Shown here one piece after another: positions 56,814-64,000 of a stretch of 64,000 nucleotides of DNA. Origin of the DNA: Apodospora peruviana (taxonomy: Eukaryota > Ascomycota > Sordariomycetes > Sordariales > Lasiosphaeriaceae); NCBI GenBank assembly GCA_033439685.1, contig JAUEDM010000008.1:1426001-1490000 (forward strand), in the 5' to 3' direction. Within the stretch, counting starts at the first letter, position 1, and the number at the start of each line of letters is the position of its first letter. The position numbers and the translations under genes were made by a program. The notes under the pieces were generated by a model. It made no database searches and was not told the origin of the DNA. It saw only the letters and a list, made by a program, of their open reading frames with translations.

Positions 56814-58508
56814 ATGGAAACCACGTCATTCAAAGACCACGGGCATGACTGTCATGGCGCCACCGCGCTCACCGTCGACCGGGTCAGCGAGGCAGCAGCG
56901 GTCGAAAAAAGAGTCCGGCCGCGAGTCCTCCGTCTCTTCAGCTCAAGACGCAGGAACTGCTGCTCTCGAGCCCAGGCCGTCCACGAGCCTCGACGATCCG
57001 CTCAACTGGTCATGGACGAAGAAACACATGGTCCTGTTATATCTCTCCCAGGATGCTTGTTGACCGACGGTACCTTGACATGGGGCACAACCGTCTTTGA
57101 GCTGCAGTCTCCAGAATGGTATGTTTGTTCTGAAAAGTCAAAGCAAGTTTATCACGGCGATACTGATTTTGTATCAAGAGGCACATGACTGTCCCGGAGG
57201 TTGCTCAGTCCGTGAGCCCTGGCATTTTTATGTAAGGTCCCGGCGGTCTGCTGGCCGTCCCCCTCTGCCAGCGTTATGGCAGGCTTCCCGTCCTCTTCTG
57301 GTCCCAGCTTTTGTCCCTGGCATTCACAATCGGCGCCACCTTCGCGCCAGACTACGCGTCTTTTACCGCATGCGAACCCTCCAGAGTTACTTTGGAGCGC
57401 CTCCACAAGTCATTGGCATGAGCATAGTACGCAAATAACTTTGTGTTCGAAACATGCACCCTCTTTGCTGACACAGTCATATACCAGATCCACGACATGT
57501 TCATTGTTCCATGAGCGAACGCGCAAAACCAACATCTGCGCCAGCTCCTTTCTCATAGGACCCTACATCTGTCCCATGATATCGTCCCTTCTGCTCTTGA
57601 AAATGGGTTGGCGGCCAGATTTCGGCGTCTTGGCCGGCTTCTACGCGTCCAGCTTACTGGTGGTCATCGTCCTTGGTGGCGATACCCTCTTTGATCGCGA
57701 AGGGCTCGAACTTCTTGACGGTCATCACCAGGTCGTCGCCGGCACAACAAAAAGACCCTTCTCCCTCACTCGACACATGTCTCTGCTTGTCGGCATCGAA
57801 GGCTTCCGCACTCGCGCCGGCCGCCCGGGTCTCTGGACCGTCTTCTCCCACCAGTGCTTCATTCTCGTCCGGCACTACGTCTTCCTCCCGGCCGCGCTTT
57901 TCGTGATGGCAATCACCATGTGGACGATCGGCATGGCGACTACCATATCCCAGTTTGTCCTGCCTCCGCCAGTAGCTGGGGGGTACGGTTTCAGTCTCGT
58001 GGCGCTGGCGATGATCTACTGATCGGGACGCTCGTGGCCGAGGGCTGGGGCCACTTCTTCAACGACTTTCTCGCCAGGAAGCACATGGCTCGCTACGGGT
58101 TCGAGTCGCGTCTGACGGCCGTGTACCCTGCGGTGCTGGTGGGCGTGATCGGTCTGGTCGTGATCGAACAGACGTTGGTCCACCACCTGCACTGGACAGC
58201 GCTCGCCTTCGGCTGGGCTATGTTGTGCTTTTGTACGTTTGCAAACATGACGGCCATCTCGGCGTACCTGCTCGACTGTCTTCCGCAGCATGCCGCCTTG
58301 ACTGGTGCCTGGCTCACGTTTTGGCGTGTTATTGGTGGGTTTTCGGTCATCTACTTCCAGATCTAGTGGGTGCATAAAAACGGGCCGGTGGTCAGCTTTG
58401 GATGTCAGGCGGCTGTTATTGCTGGAGGCGATGTTGGCTGTGGCAGCCACGCAGATCTGGGGGCGCCGGTGGAGAGACAGGTTTCCTGCCCCGGTTCCGG
58501 AGAACTAA
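56814..58508 (+). pseudogene. Broken MFS multidrug-type transporter
   Basis: The relict begins METTSFKDHGHD at 56814 and ends RFPAPVPEN with a stop at 58506-58508. Segments of one MFS drug:H+ antiporter-like protein appear in successive frames: DDPLNWSWTKKHMVLL; LLTDGTLTWGTTVFELQ; HMTVPEVAQSVSPGIFM; GPGGLLAVPLCQRYGRLPV; FGAPPQVIGMSI; FHERTRKTNICASSFLIGPY; LVAEGWGHFFNDFLARKHM; AISAYLLDCLPQHAALTGAW. Lesions: frame changes near 56907-56912 (A6 tract), 57030-57060, 57374, 57503, 58020 (short deletion after MIY) and 58430; stops TAA at 57233-57235 and TAG at 58364-58366. Two introns keep their splice sites (about 57118-57180 and 57429-57486). The ORFs of 100-250 codons in this interval are pieces of this relict, not separate genes. 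Confidence 0.83.
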
Positions 58509-58696
58509 GGTACTTTGGGCATCATAATGTACGTGTAATGAAGAAAGAAGTCTGGTGATATGACATGGTTGAAACAGGGTAAAGATAGCTGGTAGAGAGA
58601 GACATAACATGAACCCCTTTGCTCATACCGTAACGATTGTTCATATACCTCTGCCATAACATCATATGCACCCAAGTGGTAGATCTGACTCTGAAC

Positions 58697-59704
58697 CTAC
58701 ATCGGTACGCTCCGAGTCCTCTTGTCCCAATACCCCACGCCAGCTTTGTGCACTCCGTATCTATTTGCCCAGCACCAGATATCTCCCCCTTCGACATGAC
58801 CCCCGATCCTCCACGGCGTCATCATCTGGTCCGCGATGGCGGGAAACAATGAGTCGAGCAGTGTCTCAACAGCCACGTTGAAGAACCCACGCCAGCCAGC
58901 GCCCTCATATTCCTCCTCTTCCTCCTGGTCAACCTCTCCCTCCACTTCACTACCAGCAGCACCAGGAATATAATCCATCGATTTATATGAAACAGCAACA
59001 ACAAACGGAATCTCCTTCCGTAACTGCCGTCTCTCCGTCGACGGCAGCGGAGAATCGAGTATCGAGCCCAGTGACGAGGGCGTGATATACAAACACAGAC
59101 TGTGCCTCAGTCCAGCCGGTACATCCGAACGCGCCTCATAGGCCCTAATATTTCACCTTGTTAATAAGCAACACTCTTTTTCTCTCATTCGGTTTGAAAC
59201 TCACTTAGCAACCGAAGCAACGCCCTCCTCCCCATCTGCACCAAAATCAAAATCCTCAACCCACTCAAACCTCAACCGTCGCATAACCTCCTCGAGCCCC
59301 GGAAACCCTTGACTATCAATCACACTCTCCTCCACAATCTGAATAAAGCGCGCCTTACCCGCCTTCCAGCGCGGGTCATCTCCTCTAATCTCAGGACTCT
59401 TATACACCACGAAGCCCCATTCCTGCTTCCAGCATCGACATGTCGAGCAGCGCCTCTCATGGAGACGCATCGTTTCCATAAAGCCCGGCTCGCTTGGCGG
59501 TGCTTTCGGTATCCCCTTGCCTTCCTGCTCGTGCTTAAACATCTCTTGGACAAACTGACGGAAACGCGCAGCCCCAAATTCCGCTTTGAAGCCCTCGCGC
59601 CATGTATCGCGCTGCTCTTCGGTTAGGGAATCAAACTGGCCGGTTTTGGCGGCGTTGAGCATGCGCTCGCGGTCCCAGCCTGGTGGATAGTAGGACGTGG
59701 ACAT
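58697..59704 (-). CDS. Conserved-looking protein of unknown function
   Basis: Two exons. The ATG at 59704 starts MSTSYYPPGWDRERMLNAAK. A GTGAGT donor near 59207 joins an acceptor ATTAG near 59144 and restores the frame (ASVA-K-AYEARSDVP). The second exon ends YWDKRTRSVPM with a stop at 58697-58699. About 315 residues. The first exon is helical and charged and has a small cysteine cluster (RRCSTCRCWKQEW) around residues 85-97. The second has an acidic run (DQEEEEEYEGAGWRG) and several Trp residues near the end. No signal peptide or membrane span. I recognise no family. It lies between two broken genes, and its own frame shows no lesion. Confidence 0.6.
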
Positions 59705-59708
59705 TTCG

Positions 59709-59738
59709 TTTTTTTTTTTGGTTTTTGGGGGGGGGGGG
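59709..59738. repeat. Homopolymer pair T11 and G12 in a 5' leader
   Basis: Eleven T at 59709-59719 and twelve G at 59727-59738 on the plus strand, immediately upstream of the start codon of the minus-strand gene at 59704. Runs of this length are prone to miscounting during sequencing. Confidence 0.9.
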
Positions 59739-60164
59739 TGTCGGTGTTGGTTTGGGTGTGAGTTTGAGGTTTCGAAAAGGCGGAGAGTGTGAGAAAGGAG
59801 AAAAAGCGGGTTAGCAATGCGTCATTGGTTATGTCTAAACCGAATTGGGTAGGTAAAACAGTATGGGTAGGATCTACATATATGGCTGTGCCCCTTTTTT
59901 TGCTGCCGTTCATGTTCAACTTTCGTAAACAGTGCGGGTTGGAGACTTTTGGTACTGGCATGAGGCTGAAGTTGACCAGGTCTATGGTTCACTTCTGGAC
60001 AAACACCGAGGAGGTATCCAGGATGTAGTAGAAATCCGCTCGGCATTGATACTAAAATCTGGTGTTTGACGCTAAAATTCTGCGCTGATGCTAAGGTATT
60101 GAATCATTGTTCAAGTTTGGAGTAATAATTAGAAGGATGTATCATTACCTCACGAGGGAAGGAG
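59739..60164. other. Intergenic
   Basis: About 430 bp between the uncharacterised gene and the Nudix gene. Nothing recognised. Confidence 0.6.
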
Positions 60165-61163
60165 TCAGGAAACGGCAGTTTTGCGTTGCATCATGGCCAC
60201 GATCTCTTTATACTCGGGGTGGTCAACATGAATATGCCCATGACGGAGCATGAAATCCAGCATAACCAATCCGCAATCCGGCTTGAACTCCTTTCCCAGC
60301 AAAGCCTCATTCACCTGATCCAAAGTCATGCGCTCGAACCCTTCCATGTCCCGCTCGTTCGTCTCCAGCCGTACGTCGTCGCCCACCTCGAATTCAAACA
60401 CCCACCTCACGCCCGGCTCAGGGCGACCGGCGTCCACCGGTCCTGCTTGGGGGGGTCTGATGTTCAAGAAACTGATTTTGTTTACCGGCAGGACGTCCTT
60501 CATGTCGCTTCCGAGATTGGCTTCCTCCTTGGCCTCCCGCCGGATCACCTTCAGTAGGTTCCCGGCCCTGGTGTCGATTCCACCTGAGACGCACTGGTCC
60601 AACATGCCCGGATATGCCGTCTTGTTCTTGCCCCGACGAGCGACCCAGATCTTCATATCTGCGCCCTTTCCAGTGTAGATGGTCATGTGTATGCTGCTGG
60701 TGACGATGTCAAAAATCCCGGCAATGTCGTATGGAATGCCGAAGAAGTGGTAAGAACCCCAGACGGGCAAAAGTCTGTCGCTGAACTGGTCGAGGTCCCC
60801 AAAGAACTTGCCAGGGAGGCATTCTGCACGGGAGCGGATCATCTTGAATGTCTCGGAGGCCTTAGTCGGGTTGGCGTAGTATTTATGAAGTAGACGCAGC
60901 TCCTTTGCATCCTCGACAAAGTCGAAGAGGGAAGCCAAGAGTATATCCTCTCGAAATTTGCGGATTGTGCACTCAAGCACGTATCAAAAGGCGTCATGCG
61001 GCTTCGGGGCCGGGTGTCCGGGTACGAAGTCGGATTTGGGATTTGGGAGACAAAACGTCCAGAGGGCAGGGAACGAGTTGCACTCTCGCATGACATCGAC
61101 GTAGCTTGAACGAGGATATCGAAGGAGCTGAAGAATTGGGGCTAATGAGCTCGAGCTGAACAT
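60165..61163 (-). pseudogene. Nudix hydrolase (DUF4743/Tnr3-like) with in-frame TGA
   Basis: A frame that is open apart from one TGA at 60984-60986. The likely start, ATG at 61163, gives MFSSSSLAPILQLLRYPRSS followed by YVDVMRECNSFPALW, which fits the N-terminal DUF4743 part of the family (VRECDNFP type), then FVPGHPAPKPHDAF and the TGA. Reading continues in the same frame YVLECTIRKFREDILL. The Nudix part is GGIDTRAGNLLKVIRREAKEEANLGS; the REAKEEA core is kept, but the Glu five residues after the box Gly is Gly here, as can happen in this subfamily. The C-terminus ends HPEYKEIVAMMQRKTAVS at 60165. Relatives cleave phosphate from damaged thiamine diphosphates. Downstream of the TGA the first ATG is in KMIRSR, so a shortened protein might still contain the Nudix fold. 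I see no intron that removes the TGA. Confidence 0.6.
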
Positions 61164-62214
61164 TCTGCTTGTTCTGACTTGAGGCGTGTTGATGTTGCAG
61201 TAATCATCTCGAGGCGTGAGGCTACTGCTCAAGAGGATTAAAGTATTTTGGAACAAGGTGTGATAATTAAGCTTCTTGGATTCCTTCTTTTGCGTTGGTG
61301 TATAAAGGGTAGACTTCAAGTCCTGAGGAGAAGAATGGGTATTGTCAGATGAACACCGAGGTTGGTAGTGACTTCTTTGAAAGAGCACAACCAAACAACG
61401 CCTCTCCGGTAGGTAATTAACTACCTACGTACTTCTCGTTCCACTTTCGTCTGCGAACCTCCTGGAGTGAATGCAGTTCGTGTTAGTCAGGTAGTAAGGA
61501 AACAACGATTATAAGTGGAAGCCACCTTCTCATCCTGTGCCCGCCGTCCCAGTGAATCTTGCAGGGGCAGCTGAGTCTTCGGAATACCGGCGCAGCGGTC
61601 CCGGTTCGGATCCGCATACATAGCCACCGGTTTCGACGAATTTTATCTATGCGCTTGCCCTGTTACCCAGGGATCAGCATTGGTGCTTCCTGAGCGAGAT
61701 CTAGTCATTCAAGCTTTGGGTGCTTCCACTGCGTCACCAAGGACAAGAAGGGACCGCAGGCAGTTGATTTGTTGTCTGTTAGTCAACCTTAATTTTTCCA
61801 CAGTAAATCTCACGGGGGGACTTCTTTGCTAACAACAGACTGTGTTTCGGAATTACTATCAGTTGGAAAGAACTTGGAACGGTTTCTGGAGAAAGCGGCG
61901 GTTCAAATTGTTGAAAAACTCCAGTTGAGGCAAGATGCTCCTTCCCATCATGTAAGTCTCGGCCTGAGCTCCGAATAAGGGTTAGGGCCGGGTACGCACC
62001 GCCGAGACATCGTGATCGGGATCCCCGGATGCCAATCAGAATGCCCATTCCAATCTCGAAAGCCCCATGTCCGGGATCGAAAAATGGAGTCCGGCAACTT
62101 CCGAACATGACACAAAAAATTCCTCGCGTCGACCCAAAAAAAGAAAACGACTTTTTACGATAGCCATTGTGTAATCCACTGTGACGCGACAGAGCTCGGT
62201 GTTATTTACTAGCC
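61164..62214. other. Intergenic, divergent promoter region
   Basis: 1 kb between the divergent Nudix and carbonic anhydrase genes. Short ORFs only. Nothing recognised. Confidence 0.6.
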
Positions 62215-63153
62215 ATGTTCAACGCACGCCTAGTCGCTTCATTCCTTACGAGACAAAGCTCGTCGTCGCGCTGCGCTACCAAACTCAATTCGTTCTCTCG
62301 TCTCTCATCAACCGCCAACACCACAACACAACTACGCCCCGGCGTGAGATTTTGCAGCAGTCACGGTTCTTTCGGAACAGCATCCCGAACTGCAGCCAAC
62401 AGTCTGACTCATCAGTCTTCTTCCTCAACCACCACCACACCAACTCCTCGCTTCGCCAGCAGCAGTAACAGCAGCAGCAGCAGCTCTTCATCATCCGACG
62501 TCGCCATGTATCTCAAGCAGTCGCACGAGCGCGTGTTCGAGAGCAACCGCACGTGGGCGGCCGAGCAAAAGGCGCGCGACCCGGAATTCTTCGCTAAGCT
62601 CGCGGCCGGCCAGAACCCCGAGTACCTCTGGATCGGGTGCAGCGACTCGCGGATTCCGGCCGAGCAGATCACAGGCCTGGAACCGGGCGACGCCTTCGTG
62701 CACCGCAACATCGCCAACCTGGTCTGCAACACCGACTTGAACGCCATGAGCGTCATCAACTACGCCGTGCAGCACCTCGAGGTCAAGCACATTGTGGTCT
62801 GCGGCCACTACGGGTGCGGCGGTGTGAAGGCGGCCATGACGGCCAAAGACATGGGCATTCTTAACCCCTGGCTGCGCAACATTCGCGATGTTTATAGACT
62901 CCACGAGAAGGAGCTCGACGCGATTCCTGAGGAAGAGGCGCGGTATAATCGCTTGGTGGAGTTGAATGTCATCGAACAGTGCCGGAACGTGATCAAGACA
63001 GCGCCTGTGCAGCAGAGCTACGCCAAAAACAAGTTTCCCATCGTGCACGGGTGGGTGTTTGGGTTCCACGATGGGCTGCTGAAGGATCTGGAGATTGACT
63101 TTGAGGCGGTGTTACATGATATTCAGAAGATTTATAACCTCACGGACAACTGA
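62215..63153 (+). CDS. NCE103: Beta-carbonic anhydrase, mitochondrial
   Basis: Interconverts CO2 and bicarbonate. Single exon, 312 residues, ATG at 62215. The first 90 residues are S/T/R-rich with almost no acidic residues and a long Ser run (residues 82-93), as in a mitochondrial presequence with a linker; a second in-frame Met at VAMYLKQSHERVF could start a cytosolic form. The catalytic domain shows the zinc ligands and catalytic Asp-Arg pair in LWIGCSDSRIPAEQITG, and His and Cys ligands in VVCGHYGCGGVKAAM. FVHRNIANLVCNTDLN and NKFPIVHGWVFGFHDGLLKDL follow in standard order. No lesion seen. The domain is the usual length of about 215 residues. Confidence 0.94.
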   Translation: MFNARLVASFLTRQSSSSRCATKLNSFSRLSSTANTTTQLRPGVRFCSSHGSFGTASRTAANSLTHQSSSSTTTTPTPRFASSSNSSSSSSSSSDVAMYLKQSHERVFESNRTWAAEQKARDPEFFAKLAAGQNPEYLWIGCSDSRIPAEQITGLEPGDAFVHRNIANLVCNTDLNAMSVINYAVQHLEVKHIVVCGHYGCGGVKAAMTAKDMGILNPWLRNIRDVYRLHEKELDAIPEEEARYNRLVELNVIEQCRNVIKTAPVQQSYAKNKFPIVHGWVFGFHDGLLKDLEIDFEAVLHDIQKIYNLTDN

Positions 63154-63799
63154 TTTTCTTTCTTGTTGTTTTTGGTCTTTGGCTTGCCCAGCGGACCTTT
63201 TGTGATTTTGGAGCGGACGCCGGTGCCCGGTGGAGGTGTTCATCTTATTTGTCTTTTTTTTTTTTCTGTCAACCACCACGGCGGGTATCTGTTTGGATTC
63301 TTCTTGGGGATCGATATAGTCTGGTAGACGGTTTTTATTTTTACTTCTGCTTGCTTCAGCTTGGTGTCGGTCTCGAAAGACTTCTTCAAGAGATGGTGCT
63401 TCTGTAGGTAATCAGCTTGGAAAGGCCCGGCGCAATTGGCAGTTCTGTAAGGGTAGATTTCTTTGCAGAATCATGGCCAGCTAGCAGAATTCGGTATTGG
63501 AGTTTCAGTTAGGACGTCATCTCTCCTCAAATCAATCGAGCCTGCCAAGCAACCATAGCCGTCAATAGACGCGTCCATAAGGACCATAACCGATCAAGAA
63601 TCAACCTAACTCCGGGGCTGAGCTGGAGGCGAGTCGGCGACCTAGGCCCCTTTTGGATCTGTGAGCCAATATTTGGTTTTGTCGCCACTGAGGGTTCCCT
63701 CAGCCTCTCTGCTTAAAAGACCGATTGTCCCTATCTGCTGTGTCCCAATGCAACTACAGAAGAGTAGCAATTGTCGGCACCAAATCACCAATTGAACCA
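63154..63799. other. Intergenic
   Basis: 3' region of the carbonic anhydrase gene and 5' region of the partial gene at the right edge. It contains a T-rich run near 63253-63265. No gene recognised. Confidence 0.6.
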
Positions 63800-64000
63800 A
63801 TGACCAACAACACGACCGCGTACATTCTACCGCAATGGCTGCTTCTCCAAACTCCAGGCATGCAATGCCGCTCCCACGGCGTCATCATCGCGATGCTGGC
63901 CGTTTACAACATCATCTCCGTTCTCGTCTCCGTCATACTGGCGACTCCCTTCTTCTTTAGACAAAAGCAACTTCTCTTTGGAGCAATACTGGGTGCTTGG
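63800..64000 (+). CDS. N-terminus of an unknown membrane protein (cut by the right edge)
   Basis: From the ATG at 63800 the frame is open for 67 codons to the last base of the window, beginning MTNNTTAYILPQWLLLQTPG. One hydrophobic span at residues 27-50 is followed by FFFRQKQLLFGAILGAW, which starts a second. Two Asn-Thr-type sequons precede the first span, fitting an outside N-terminus. I cannot assign a family from this fragment, and an upstream exon cannot be excluded. Confidence 0.5.
   Translation, partial: MTNNTTAYILPQWLLLQTPGMQCRSHGVIIAMLAVYNIISVLVSVILATPFFFRQKQLLFGAILGAW

Noticed and set aside
57276..58022. 248-codon ORF as an independent MFS gene
   Set aside because: Its first 75 or so codons are out of frame with the transporter and its last part continues the same protein in another frame, so it is a fragment of the pseudogene.

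Overview
The window is nuclear DNA from a filamentous ascomycete (Pezizomycotina, most likely a sordariomycete). Evidence: genes on both strands with many short GT-AG introns (about 50-80 nt), long untranslated spacers, a HET-domain gene, a gEgh16/MAS3-type secreted protein, a UapA-type purine permease and a fungal-specific giant DUF6606/DUF3638/DUF3645 gene. This is eukaryotic sequence, so there are no operons, Shine-Dalgarno sites or CRISPR arrays.

Layout. 0-10.9 kb: mitochondrial dicarboxylate carrier (cut by the left edge), AhpD-like protein, mitochondrial succinyl-CoA:3-ketoacid CoA transferase, an MFS anion transporter, and the gEgh16-like secreted protein. 10.9-24.4 kb: gene-poor, with a MARVEL-type membrane protein, a single-exon 1144-residue protein, a tRNA-related fragment, and a second MFS transporter. 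27.4-38.4 kb: a compact, intact, mostly housekeeping block: uric acid/xanthine permease, Prp17 splicing factor, Erv14 cornichon, methionine aminopeptidase 1 and kynurenine 3-monooxygenase. The last two are divergent and share a 0.5 kb promoter. 40.2-44.7 kb: a secreted protein with sixteen 16-residue repeats, and an intact HET-domain gene.

45.4-61.2 kb is a decay zone. The giant DUF6606/DUF3638/DUF3645 gene (10.4 kb) carries two in-frame stops, about seven frameshifts and one lost splice acceptor. The next MFS transporter carries two stops and about six frame breaks. A Nudix gene farther on has one in-frame TGA. One uncharacterised gene between them looks intact. 62.2-64 kb: an intact mitochondrial beta-carbonic anhydrase and the 5' end of a membrane-protein gene cut by the right edge.

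The intact genes are individually metabolic or housekeeping, with no obvious shared pathway. I see no biosynthetic cluster and no intact transposon. The most notable content is the decay zone next to the HET gene, the 48-bp repeat gene that stays open in several frames on both strands, a 25-nt micro-exon in the carrier gene, and a tRNA-derived fragment with intact A and B boxes. Splice sites were placed by eye from reading-frame continuity and recalled family conservation, so exact boundaries need transcript data.
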